Assembly (NCBI GenBank): GCA_025774935.1
Contig: JALGZK010000001.1
Span: forward strand, 414,591 to 478,590
Length of the DNA stretch: 64,000 bases
Direction: 5' to 3'
DNA from: a bacterium
Lineage (GTDB): Bacteria; Joyebacterota; Joyebacteria; Joyebacterales; Joyebacteraceae
Shown here: positions 7,234 to 16,074 of the stretch, in pieces
Layout of the letters: each line of letters begins with the position of its first letter
Position numbering within the stretch: the first letter of the stretch is position 1
Made by a program: the position numbers and the translations under genes
Notes under the pieces: generated by a model
Seen by the model: only the letters and a program-made list of their open reading frames with translations
The model's database searches: none
Told to the model about the DNA's origin: nothing

Positions 7234-10200
7234 ATGCTGAACAGGATCGTAGAGCTGTCGCTCACGAACCGGCTGATCGTAGTCCTGGTGCTCGCAGCCG
7301 GGCTTGGGCTAGGCGTCCGGGCCATGCTGCGGACCCCGGTCGACGCGTTCCCTGACACCACACCTGTCCAGGTCCAGATCAACACCGTCGCGCCGGCGCT
7401 CGGCCCTGCTGAGATCGAACAGCAGATCACGCTCCCGGTGGAGCTCTCCATCGCGGGTCTGCCCGGCCTCACGAACGTTCGCTCGATCTCGAAGTTCGGC
7501 TTCTCCCAGGTCGTGGCCACGTTCGACGACCGGACGCACGTGTACGACGCGCGTCAGTTCATTCTCGAACGGCTGGGGAGCGTCGATCTTCCCGACGGCA
7601 TAGAACGACCGCAGCTGGGCCCGATGTCGACCGGTCTGGGTGAGGTCTTCCACTACATCGTCCGCTCCGAGAACCCCGACCGCACCCTCGACGAGCTCCG
7701 GACCCTCCACGACTGGGTCGTCAAACCCGAGCTCCGGAAGGTGGCGGGGGTGGCCGAGGTCAACTCGTGGGGTGGGTTCGAGCGCCAGTACCACGTGGTC
7801 GTCTCACCTCCGTCACTGGTCGAGCACGGGCTGACGCTCGGTAGCGTCTTCGAGGCGCTCGAAGAGAACAACCGGAACGTGGGCGGCGGCCAGGTCGTGT
7901 CCTCCGGGCTGTCGCTGCTGGTCCACGGGCTCGGCCGCGTCGCCACCATCGAGGAGATCGAGAACATCGTCATCGAGGCGCATGCCGGTACCCCCGTCCG
8001 GATCGGGGACGTCGCGGAGGTCGCGGTCGGGCACGAGATCAGGAGGGGCGCCGTGACGGCCGGCGGAGAAGGCGAGGCGGTGCTCGGACTCGGCTTCATG
8101 CTGATGGGGGAGAACAGCAAGGAGGTCACGGAGGAGTTGAGGGCGCAGCTGGAGTCCGTCCGCAGGTCCCTTCCGGACGACGTCGTGCTGGAGGTCGTCT
8201 ACGAGCGCACCGAGCTCGTGCAGGCGGTCATCGGCACGGTCAGACACAACCTGATCGCGGGCGCGCTGCTCGTGATCGTCGTGCTGTTCCTCTTTCTCGG
8301 CAATCTTCGCGCCGGACTCATCGTTGCTGTCGCAATTCCTCTAACCCTGGTCTACGCATTCCTCGGCATGTACGAGCTCGCCATCGCGGCTAGTCTCCTG
8401 AGCCTCGGGGCCATGGACTTCGGCATCATCGTGGACGGCTCCGTGGTGATGACGGACAACAACATGCGGCGGCTGGCCGAGGAGCAGCGTCGTCTTGGAA
8501 GACCGCTCACGAAGACTGAGCGGCTCCAGACCATCATCGCGTCCAGCAAGGAGGTCGTGCGCCCCATCGTGTTCGGGATGGGCATCATCCTCATCGTGTT
8601 CTTCCCCGTGCTCACGCTGGAAGGTATCGAGGGGAAGATGTTCAGGCCGATGGCGTGGACCTTCATCTTCGCGATGGTCGCGGCCCTCGTGATCGCCGTC
8701 ACGCTCTCGCCGATTCTGTCGTACTACTTCCTTCCTCGGAAAGTCAGGGAACGGGAAGGCCTGCTCGAACGGACGTTGAAGGCGTGGTACAGCTTCCTGC
8801 TTTCCAGGGTGCTTCGCAGAAAGGCAGTGCTGTTCGGCGTCGTCGTGATCCTGCTCGCGATGACGGCGGTTCTCGGAACCAGGCTCGGAGGCGAGTTCGT
8901 TCCGCGACTCAGCGAAGGCGCGATCGTCATCAACACGATACGCCTTGCGGGAGTCTCGAGATTCCCCAATGAGATCAAGCACATCTGGAGCCGGATAGGA
9001 ACGGCCGAGGTCGCAACGGACCCAATGGGGATCGAACTGTCCGACTTCTTCATCGCGCTCAATCCCCGTGAGCAATGGGAGAGCGCCCGGACGCAGGCGG
9101 AGCTCGTCGCGCAGATGGAGGAAGTGGTCGGCGACCTTCCCGGCCTAAACATGATCTTCACCCAGCCCATCGAGATGCGTCTGAACGAGATGGTCACCGG
9201 CATCCGCTCGGACGTTGGAATCAAGGTCTACGGGGACAACTTCGAGACGCTTGTGGAGCTGAGCGATCGTATCCAGGGGATACTGCTGACGATCGACGGC
9301 GCTTCGGATGTCGCCGGAGAGCAGGTCACGGGGCAGCCGACGCTCGAGCTCGTCGTCGATCAGGATCAGATCGCGCGGCACGGGATCCCCGCGCGCGCGG
9401 TCCTCGATCTCATCGAGACGGTCGGCGGGCGCCCGGCGGGCGACATCCTCGAGGGGCAGAGGCGGTTCCCGCTGGTGGTCAGACTCCCGGAGGAGCAGCG
9501 CACCGACGTGGAGGCCCTGTCGAACACTCTGATCCCGACTGAGGCGGGACCGCTCCTGCCACTCCGCCGGCTGGCCGACGTGAGAGTGACCGAAGGGCCG
9601 TCCACCATCAGCCGCGAGTGGGGTCGCCGCCTCGTCAAAGTCCAGTGCAACGTCAGGGACAGGGACGTCGCGTCCTTCGTGGACGAGGCGCGGTCGCGGA
9701 TCGAGAGCGAAGTGGCGCTCCCCGAAGGCTATGTCATCGAGTGGGGCGGGCAGTTTGAGCACCTCGAGCGCTCCAAGCTCCGGTTCATGGTGGTCGTTCC
9801 GCTCACGCTCGCGCTCATCTTCGTCCTCCTGTACTTCAGCCTGAGAAGCCTGAGCGACGTGCTCATCATCTACACCGGCATCCCGTTCGCGGCCGTGGGA
9901 GGGGTGGTCGCGCTCTACGCCCGTGGGATTCCCTTCAGCGTGAGCGCGGCGATCGGGTTCATCGCGCTGAGCGGCATCGCCGTCCTGGACGGGCAGGTGC
10001 TGGTCTCCACCATCCGCACGCTGCGAGGCCGGGGGCTTCCGCTCAGTGAGGCCGTGGTGGATGCCGCCAGGCAGCGGCTCCGGCCGGTGCTCGCGACGTC
10101 GATCACGGACGCGGTGGGGTTCATCCCGATGGCCATCTCTACCGGCGTCGGGGCCGAAGTTCAGAGGCCGCTCGCCACGGTCGTCATCGGCGGCATCACA

Positions 10201-10299
10201 ACCTGCACGGTTCTCACGCTGTTCGTGCTTCCCGCGCTCTATCTCACCGCGGGCAAGTGGCTGGGGAACGTGTCCGGCGAAGACGGTTCGGGGGATTAG
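7234..10299 (+). CDS. czcA: Heavy-metal efflux RND transporter (CzcA/CusA family, HME)
   Basis: 1021 residues. I chose the ATG at 7234, with GGAG ten bases upstream and the usual LNRIVELSLTNRLIV start, over the in-frame ATG at 7201 that overlaps the adaptor. The protein has two RND halves, each with a large periplasmic loop and six-helix bundle, and typical PVDAFPDTTPVQVQI and VGFIPMAIS motifs. The transmembrane-4 proton-relay region reads GAMDFGIIVDGSVVMTDNN, placing acidic residues at D395, D401 and D408 with the spacing of CzcA D402/D408/E415. This points to the divalent (Zn/Co/Cd) group rather than the Cu/Ag group, with the last Glu changed to Asp. It pumps metal outward using the proton gradient. 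No outer-membrane factor gene is adjacent. Confidence 0.93.
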   Translation: MLNRIVELSLTNRLIVVLVLAAGLGLGVRAMLRTPVDAFPDTTPVQVQINTVAPALGPAEIEQQITLPVELSIAGLPGLTNVRSISKFGFSQVVATFDDRTHVYDARQFILERLGSVDLPDGIERPQLGPMSTGLGEVFHYIVRSENPDRTLDELRTLHDWVVKPELRKVAGVAEVNSWGGFERQYHVVVSPPSLVEHGLTLGSVFEALEENNRNVGGGQVVSSGLSLLVHGLGRVATIEEIENIVIEAHAGTPVRIGDVAEVAVGHEIRRGAVTAGGEGEAVLGLGFMLMGENSKEVTEELRAQLESVRRSLPDDVVLEVVYERTELVQAVIGTVRHNLIAGALLVIVVLFLFLGNLRAGLIVAVAIPLTLVYAFLGMYELAIAASLLSLGAMDFGIIVDGSVVMTDNNMRRLAEEQRRLGRPLTKTERLQTIIASSKEVVRPIVFGMGIILIVFFPVLTLEGIEGKMFRPMAWTFIFAMVAALVIAVTLSPILSYYFLPRKVREREGLLERTLKAWYSFLLSRVLRRKAVLFGVVVILLAMTAVLGTRLGGEFVPRLSEGAIVINTIRLAGVSRFPNEIKHIWSRIGTAEVATDPMGIELSDFFIALNPREQWESARTQAELVAQMEEVVGDLPGLNMIFTQPIEMRLNEMVTGIRSDVGIKVYGDNFETLVELSDRIQGILLTIDGASDVAGEQVTGQPTLELVVDQDQIARHGIPARAVLDLIETVGGRPAGDILEGQRRFPLVVRLPEEQRTDVEALSNTLIPTEAGPLLPLRRLADVRVTEGPSTISREWGRRLVKVQCNVRDRDVASFVDEARSRIESEVALPEGYVIEWGGQFEHLERSKLRFMVVVPLTLALIFVLLYFSLRSLSDVLIIYTGIPFAAVGGVVALYARGIPFSVSAAIGFIALSGIAVLDGQVLVSTIRTLRGRGLPLSEAVVDAARQRLRPVLATSITDAVGFIPMAISTGVGAEVQRPLATVVIGGITTCTVLTLFVLPALYLTAGKWLGNVSGEDGSGD

Positions 10300-10330
10300 C
10301 GGCTCGCGGGAGGGGGCTGAGACAACAAGT

Positions 10331-10357
10331 AGGTCCGCCGTCGGAGGCGGCGGACCT
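10331..10357 (+). terminator. Hairpin terminator of the efflux operon
   Basis: A perfect ten-base stem, AGGTCCGCCG (10331-10340) with CGGCGGACCT (10348-10357), and a seven-base loop. It lies 32 bases after the pump stop, with no T tract. Confidence 0.55.
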
Positions 10358-10552
10358 CTGCACGTGCACCCGGGGCAGTGCTCCGCGCCGGAGGTGGCGT
10401 GGGCAGCTGACAGCGGACCTGCGGCTCCGTGGGTGCGCTTTATGCATGCACACGACGTGATTACCGAGTGACGGTTCAGATGTAACAGCAGCTCTCGGAG
10501 CCGTGCGGCGTGCGTGCCGGCGTCGCCACTGGCCACGGAGGGAGCAAGGAAC

Positions 10553-11323
10553 ATGAGGCGGATCCTGTACCTTCTCTTCCTCGTGGCAGTCGTGCTCCTT
10601 GTGGGCAACTACGAGGCGACCCTCGTTCCGTACTGGGGGGACAGACTCCCGGCGTCACTCGCGCTCATCGAGGACCATGACTACCGGGAGGCGCTCGCCG
10701 CGCTGCTGGAGCCCCCGGCGGAGTGGCCACCGGGGCCCCCGCAGCGAGACACGAAGCCGCGGCCACGCGACGAGGCCGTGGCCCACGGACGTGACGCGCG
10801 GTCGGTCAACATAGACTTGATCGCCGCGACGCTGGACGCCCGGCCCTTCTTCGACTACTCGCTGGACGAACTCACCGAGATACTCGGCCCTCCGACGTGG
10901 ATCCGGGCACCCAGAGTCGTCGCCAGGGGCAACAAGAGGCGTCTGGACGGTGCCCACGTCAAGTACCACTGGTCAGGTCTCGACTTCCGGTTCCGACATC
11001 CCGAGCTCGACCCTGGGCAGTTCTGCTACGAGATGGGAATCCGCACCGCCGACGTATGGGATGCCGACGCGCTCCTGCGCTACAAGCCGTTCCCGGGTGT
11101 CATCGCGCAGGGACTGGGGGGAGAGTGGAGCGCCGAGCGCGTGTTCAGGGAGGTGCTGCTGCCCACGCCGGAGTCGGGTGACGCGGCCTTCGAGGGGTTC
11201 CCGGAAGAACACGTGATGATCCTGAGGCACCACTCGGCCGAGTTCACTTACGAGCGGGACACAAGCCTCCTGCAAGCCGTCCGCCTCGTTCACTCGAGTC
11301 CCGAGATGGGCCTACAGGAGTAG
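10553..11323 (+). CDS. Membrane-anchored protein of unknown function
   Basis: 256 residues from the ATG at 10553, which has a GGAGGGAG site upstream. One N-terminal transmembrane segment (residues 4-20) is followed by a short module (ATLVPYWGDRLPASLALIED ... REALAALLE), a Pro/Arg-rich linker, and a soluble domain of about 160 residues (from DLIAATLDARPFFDYSLDELTEILGPP) that I do not recognise. The first 55 residues closely resemble the small protein at 34090-34350, so the module recurs in the genome. The likely topology is a short anchor with the rest outside the cytoplasm. The next gene downstream is on the opposite strand. Confidence 0.65.
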   Translation: MRRILYLLFLVAVVLLVGNYEATLVPYWGDRLPASLALIEDHDYREALAALLEPPAEWPPGPPQRDTKPRPRDEAVAHGRDARSVNIDLIAATLDARPFFDYSLDELTEILGPPTWIRAPRVVARGNKRRLDGAHVKYHWSGLDFRFRHPELDPGQFCYEMGIRTADVWDADALLRYKPFPGVIAQGLGGEWSAERVFREVLLPTPESGDAAFEGFPEEHVMILRHHSAEFTYERDTSLLQAVRLVHSSPEMGLQE

Positions 11324-11384
11324 ACTCTCGAACGCATCCCGGGGGCTCTGAGCAGGACCCCAGACCGTACCTGCCCCGGGCTCG

Positions 11385-12560
11385 CTACCGGGTCACCCCG
11401 CGGATCCTGGTCACGTAGACCCACATCCCCAGAACGAGCACCAGAGCGATCGCGATTCCGGTCCCGATGAGGAGCATCGTGATCTTCGCGAACGTGCGGT
11501 CGATGGTCCGGTCCATCTGGTCCTGCACCGCCAGGAGCATGCGAGCCTCCGTGGCGCCGAGGTGTTCGAACGATGCGTCGAGCATCCGCAGGGACATCTC
11601 CTCCATCTGCTCCAGAGCGGCGATCCGCTCCTCCCGCATCGCGTTCAGAACCGCCATCCGCTCCCCGGTCATCCACTCGAGCGTTGCGACGCGCTGTTCA
11701 TCGACCGAACGCATCAGCGCCTCGCGTTCGGCGCCAACGGCGGAGACGACGGAGTCGCGCTCCGACGCGATGATGCCCTTGCTCCCCCTGTACGTCGCCT
11801 GGAGGATCCGGTCAACGCTCTCCGGATCCGTCATCTCAAGGACGGCAAGCTCCGCCTGCCATCTCACCTGCCGGGGGAGGAGCGTGGTCTGGATCGACAG
11901 CCTGTCGTTGAGCTCGACGATCTGATCCTGCACGTCCTCGGCGATCGAAACGAGGCCTGAGTCGTATCCCTTCGTCAGGTCGACCAGGTGGTCGGTCGGC
12001 GCGTGCGAGGTGTAGAGATGGTTCGAGAGCGGGTTCGCCTCGACCCACGCGGCCATGTTCGCACGGCCCTCGCTGCGCACCTCCTCATCGACCGGAATCC
12101 CCGCGCCGATCGCATCGATCTCGCGCACGAGCTGGCGGCACGCCTCGATCGCGATCTGCTGATGCTCTCCGAAGAGCTCCGCCCCGATTCCGATCTCGAA
12201 GTACTCGAGCATCAGAAGACACGCCGCCCACGTCGTGACGTACGCGCCCACGGGCTCTGAGAGCGAGGTGACTCGGAGTATCGCGGGGACCGAGTACACC
12301 TTCCAAATGGCCGCGTTCCTGAGGATCTCCGGGTCGTCCGTCCGGCTTGCGATCTCGTCGGCGGCCACCTCCACGACGCCCGCGAAGCGTACGGCGAACG
12401 CGCTCACCTGGATGCGGAGCTCCTGAGCGGAGAGATCCTCGATGCCGAGTTCCTGCATCCGTCGAGTCTGGCGTGGGCCGCTCGACCCACAGCCGACGAT
12501 CGCGATCGTCAGAACCGTCCACGCGATCCAGCCGACGAGCCTGCGATTCCCGTGCAGCAT
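11385..12560 (-). CDS. Lipoprotein with long coiled coil and C-terminal membrane segment, unknown function
   Basis: 391 residues with AAGGAGGA upstream of the start. The N-terminal lipobox IVGC places the lipid on Cys24. Residues about 30-225 are mostly helical (AVRFAGVVEVAADEIASRT, LVREIDAIGAGIP). Residues about 225-345 form a charged heptad-rich region (SERDSVVSAVGAEREALMR and similar). A strongly hydrophobic segment at about 362-385 is followed by basic residues. Two membrane attachments joined by coiled coil suggest a protein spanning the periplasm, but I recognise no family. It is transcribed convergently with the gene at 10553 and divergently from the fragment at 12701. Confidence 0.7.
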   Translation of the reverse strand: MLHGNRRLVGWIAWTVLTIAIVGCGSSGPRQTRRMQELGIEDLSAQELRIQVSAFAVRFAGVVEVAADEIASRTDDPEILRNAAIWKVYSVPAILRVTSLSEPVGAYVTTWAACLLMLEYFEIGIGAELFGEHQQIAIEACRQLVREIDAIGAGIPVDEEVRSEGRANMAAWVEANPLSNHLYTSHAPTDHLVDLTKGYDSGLVSIAEDVQDQIVELNDRLSIQTTLLPRQVRWQAELAVLEMTDPESVDRILQATYRGSKGIIASERDSVVSAVGAEREALMRSVDEQRVATLEWMTGERMAVLNAMREERIAALEQMEEMSLRMLDASFEHLGATEARMLLAVQDQMDRTIDRTFAKITMLLIGTGIAIALVLVLGMWVYVTRIRGVTR

Positions 12561-12592
12561 TGCGTCCTCCTTGTTGGAGCGGATACACTCTC

Positions 12593-12621
12593 ATTGTCCG
12601 CCCTCGGGCGATTCCCTTCAA
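12593..12621 (-). promoter_or_regulatory. Promoter for the coiled-coil lipoprotein gene
   Basis: Read on the minus strand: TTGAAG (12621-12616), a 17-base spacer and GACAAT (12598-12593), 33 bases upstream of the start codon. It is divergent from the promoter at 12651-12679. Confidence 0.4.
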
Positions 12622-12650
12622 GCGGGAATCCGCAGTCATTCTGCAGAGTG

Positions 12651-12679
12651 TTGCTCGCATCTTGACCGCGTGCTACAAT
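12651..12679 (+). promoter_or_regulatory. Promoter for the barrel fragment at 12701
   Basis: TTGCTC at 12651-12656, a 17-base spacer and TACAAT at 12674-12679 within the extended element GTGCTACAAT. Confidence 0.5.
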
Positions 12680-12700
12680 GCCGGCGCTCACGAATCGTTC

Positions 12701-12949
12701 ATGCGACTCAAACGAGGTGTCCGGAGTGGAGGCAGGCGGGTGTGGGCCGCCGTCGCGTTCGGCGCTGTCGCCGCAGCGGTTGACGACCCGAGCGAGATCA
12801 CGTGGTCGGGTCTTCTTCCTGGCGTCGGTGTCGGCGTACGGTACATGGCCGTTCCGTCCGAACAGATCAACGTCGGTATCGATGTCGCCTTCGGCATCGA
12901 GGACTGGGGTATCTACTTCCGGATCGGAGAGGTGTTCGGAGACAAGTAG
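12701..12949 (+). pseudogene. C-terminal remnant of a BamA/TamA-type outer-membrane barrel
   Basis: 82 codons from the ATG at 12701. The last ~65 residues (PGVGVGVRYMAVPSEQINVG, then DVAFGIEDWGIYFRIGEVF) match the end of surface-antigen (D15/BamA-like) barrels: final beta strands, a GxGxRY motif and a terminal aromatic residue near the end. Everything upstream of the last strands is missing, so it could not form a barrel alone. It keeps a good promoter but lacks a clear ribosome site. I read it as a 5'-deleted remnant; a small independent outer-membrane peptide is the alternative. Confidence 0.5.
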
Positions 12950-13075
12950 TGCCTGCCCGGACGTTGTCGGGTGCTCGTCATGCGACGTGATGCACCTCGT
13001 CTGAACGGGAGATGCGGTTGCAGCTCGACGACGAGAGAGACGAGTTCACGCTCCGCTCGCACAGGAGGTTCGGTC

Positions 13076-15028
13076 ATGGAAGCCAAGAACGCAGCGCTGT
13101 GGTTGCTTGTTGTTGCCGTCGTCGCTGTGACAGCTGCTGGCTCAGCACGCGCACAGAGCTCTCCGGGACTGCCGCCACCCGACGAGACAGTGGCCGACGC
13201 GTTCGCTGAGCAGAAACACTATTCCCCGTACGCCGGACGCAGCTTCCCGACGCAGGTCTTCTGGGGAGACACGCATCTGCACACGGGGATGTCGATGGAC
13301 GCGGGTGCCTTCGGCGCGCGGCTGCTTCCTGAGGACGCCCACCGGTTCGCGCTCGGCGAGGAGCTCACCTCCTCCACCGGACTCCGGGTGAAGCTCTCAA
13401 GGCCTCTCGACTTCCTGGTCGTCGCGGACCACTCCGACAACATGGGGTTCTTCCCGCGGCTCTACGCAGGAGAACCCGAGCTTCTGGCGGACCCCACCGG
13501 CAGGCGGTGGTACGACATGATGCAGGAAGGCGGGCAGCAAGGGGTACAGGTGGCCAGCGAGGTCATCGCGTCCTTCTCGCAGGGCACGTTCCCGGAGGCA
13601 CTGGCCTCGCTGCCCGGATCCCCGGCCTACCGCTCGGCCTGGGAGGCGACCATCGAGGCGGCCGAGAAGTACAACGATCCCGGCCACTACACGGCGTTCA
13701 TCGGATACGAGTGGACGTCGAACGAGGGCGGCAACAACCGGCACCGCGTACTCATCTACCGCGGCGACGGATCGAAGGCCAGCCTCGTGGAACCCTACAC
13801 GACTCTGAGACCGCTGGGCAGCCCGAACGAGCGCGATCTGTGGGAGTGGATGAGCGCGTACGAGGACAGGACCGGCGACCGGCTCCTTGCGATCGCCCAC
13901 AACGGCAACCTCAGTAATGCCGTCATGTTCCCGATCAGCGACACCTTCAGCGGGCGGCCGCTCGACGACGCGTACGTCGAGAACCGGGCGAAGTGGGAAC
14001 CGCTCTACGAAGTCACCCAGATCAAGGGTGACGGCGAGGCCCATCCGTTCCTGTCCCCGAACGACGAGTTCGCTGACTACGAAACGTGGGACAAGGGCAA
14101 CCTCGATCTCAGCGTGCCCAAGACGGACGATATGCTGCAGTACGAGTACGCGCGGAGCGCCCTGCAGATCGGCCTGCAGCTGGAACGCCGACTGGGCGTG
14201 AACCCGTACAAGTTCGGCATGATCGGTTCCACCGACAGCCACACCGGGCTCGCCACAGCAGCGGAGGAGAACTTCTACGGGAAGCACTCCGGTGCGGAGC
14301 CGGGCCCGAAGCGCTGGGAGCATCCAGTGGCCAGGCTCGGCGACAAGTTCATCGACGGCTGGGAGATGACCGGCTCGGGGCTCGCGGCAGTGTGGGCCAA
14401 GGAGAACACCCGCGAGGCGCTCTTCGACGCGATGATCCGCAAAGAGACCTACGCGACGACCGGACCACGCATGCTCGTGCGTTTCTTCGGCGGGTGGGAG
14501 TTCAAGGAAGAGGACGCGATGAGGAGGCTGCCCGGCGCCATCGGCTACATGAAAGGCGTACCCATGGGTGGCGACCTTCCTCCGGCGCCGGATGGCGCGA
14601 CCGCACCGACGTTCCTGGTCGCGGCGATGAAGGACCCGCTCTCCGGCAACCTCGACCGGATCCAGATCGTGAAGGGCTGGATCGACGAAGACGGCGACCG
14701 CTCCGAGATCGTATACGACGCGGTGTGGTCGGATGCCGACGGGCGCGCGCCTGGAAGTGACGGCGAATTGCCGCCGGTCGGGAACACGGTCGACGTCGGG
14801 GAGGCGACCTGGACCAACACCATCGGCGCCGCGGAGCTCATCACCGTCTGGACGGACCCGGACTTCGACCCTGCGGTGCCGGCCTTCTACTACGCGCGGG
14901 TGATCGAGATCCCGACGCCGCGGTGGACGGCCTACGACTCGAAGCGCTTCGGAGTCACGATGAGCCCCGAGGTCCCGATGATCACGGAGGAGCGGGCGTA
15001 CACGTCACCGATCTGGTATGCGCCGTAG
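13076..15028 (+). CDS. DUF3604 family secreted protein
   Basis: 650 residues. The ATG at 13076 has AGGAGG seven bases upstream and opens a signal peptide ending near AGSARAQ. The DUF3604 fold follows, resembling PHP-type metal-dependent phosphoesterases: FWGDTHLHTG (His67, His69), VVADHSDNMG, AIAHNGN and IGSTDSHTG carry the likely metal ligands. Length is normal for the family. Members are exported and their substrate is unknown. The next gene, 86 bases downstream, encodes an outer-membrane barrel, and the two probably form one unit. Confidence 0.9.
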   Translation: MEAKNAALWLLVVAVVAVTAAGSARAQSSPGLPPPDETVADAFAEQKHYSPYAGRSFPTQVFWGDTHLHTGMSMDAGAFGARLLPEDAHRFALGEELTSSTGLRVKLSRPLDFLVVADHSDNMGFFPRLYAGEPELLADPTGRRWYDMMQEGGQQGVQVASEVIASFSQGTFPEALASLPGSPAYRSAWEATIEAAEKYNDPGHYTAFIGYEWTSNEGGNNRHRVLIYRGDGSKASLVEPYTTLRPLGSPNERDLWEWMSAYEDRTGDRLLAIAHNGNLSNAVMFPISDTFSGRPLDDAYVENRAKWEPLYEVTQIKGDGEAHPFLSPNDEFADYETWDKGNLDLSVPKTDDMLQYEYARSALQIGLQLERRLGVNPYKFGMIGSTDSHTGLATAAEENFYGKHSGAEPGPKRWEHPVARLGDKFIDGWEMTGSGLAAVWAKENTREALFDAMIRKETYATTGPRMLVRFFGGWEFKEEDAMRRLPGAIGYMKGVPMGGDLPPAPDGATAPTFLVAAMKDPLSGNLDRIQIVKGWIDEDGDRSEIVYDAVWSDADGRAPGSDGELPPVGNTVDVGEATWTNTIGAAELITVWTDPDFDPAVPAFYYARVIEIPTPRWTAYDSKRFGVTMSPEVPMITEERAYTSPIWYAP

Positions 15029-15114
15029 CGACTCTCAGGTGACGGTGCGGCGAAGAACGGACGGGGCCGTCGCCTGTTCCGAACTGACACCCGGGACTGA
15101 CCCAAGAGGTACCG

Positions 15115-15984
15115 ATGACAGAGCGCACCGTTCGACATCACGCAGTGAAACCGTGTGCAGGAGCGAGGACCGCGGCGGCGCTTCTCGCGTCGGTACTTCT
15201 CCTGCTGATTCCCGGTGCCGATGCCGCGGCCCAGGACCCGCTTGAGCTCGACCCGGAACCTGTCAGGCCCGGGTGGGAGGAGTGGGGGCTCGCCATCACC
15301 CCATACGCGTGGTTCGCGGCGCAGAGCACCGACGTCGGCGGGACAGAGATACGTTCGTCGTTCAACGATCTGGCCTCGATCACGAACTTCGGATTCCAGT
15401 CACGGCTCTACGCGCGATGGCAATGGCTCAGCTTCACCGCGGACTGGACCTACGCCGACCTGGAGACCAACCAACGGAGCGGGCTCACGTCTGCCGACCT
15501 TCGCATCAAGCAGCAGATCCTGGACATGAAGCTCGGCGGCAAGGTCTACGACACCCGCACGACGGCACAGGACGGCGGCATGGCGCTCTGGGTCGGCGCC
15601 GGGGCGCGGTACTGGGACAACGACGTGAACTACACGATCACGATCGACCCGATCCTGCCGGGCAACGATCCGACGGTGATCGACGGCAGGACCGCGCAAA
15701 CGTGGTGGGACCCGGTCATCGGCCTCAACATGCACTTCCCGGTCACGCCCTCGGTGGGGTTCAACGTCCGCGCCACCGGCGGAGGCTTCGGGATCGGCGA
15801 CGCGTCCGACTACATGTGGGACGCTGAGTTCGCGGCGCTCTTCCGCCTGTCCAAGCGTCTGATGCTGAGCGCCGGGTACAGGCAGTTCAAGTACAAGCGA
15901 ACCGACGGGAGCGGCGAAGACGAGGTCACGCAGACGACGAGCGTGGTCGGGCCCGCGATCGGGCTGAGCATCGGGATCTTCTAG
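15115..15984 (+). CDS. Outer-membrane beta-barrel protein
   Basis: 289 residues with an N-terminal signal peptide (LLASVLLLLIPGADAAAQ). Alternating-residue beta strands run through the rest (WGLAITPYAWFAAQS, LWVGAGARYWDND, LMLSAGYRQFKYKR), ending in an aromatic residue (SIGIF), as expected for recognition by the barrel assembly machinery. The size is that of eight- to ten-strand barrels. I cannot assign a specific family. It follows the DUF3604 gene and precedes a strong hairpin, so it probably ends that operon. Confidence 0.75.
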   Translation: MTERTVRHHAVKPCAGARTAAALLASVLLLLIPGADAAAQDPLELDPEPVRPGWEEWGLAITPYAWFAAQSTDVGGTEIRSSFNDLASITNFGFQSRLYARWQWLSFTADWTYADLETNQRSGLTSADLRIKQQILDMKLGGKVYDTRTTAQDGGMALWVGAGARYWDNDVNYTITIDPILPGNDPTVIDGRTAQTWWDPVIGLNMHFPVTPSVGFNVRATGGGFGIGDASDYMWDAEFAALFRLSKRLMLSAGYRQFKYKRTDGSGEDEVTQTTSVVGPAIGLSIGIF

Positions 15985-16030
15985 ATCGAGGGCCCGGCGA
16001 GACTGCGGGACAGCCCACATGGAAGCAGCA

Positions 16031-16055
16031 GGAGGCCGCGCGGTGCGCGGCCTCC
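16031..16055 (+). terminator. Hairpin terminator after the barrel gene
   Basis: A perfect 11-base stem, GGAGGCCGCGC (16031-16041) with GCGCGGCCTCC (16045-16055), and a three-base loop. It lies 20 bases before the GTG of the next gene. Confidence 0.55.
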
Positions 16056-16074
16056 GTTCGAGGAGGGACCGAGG

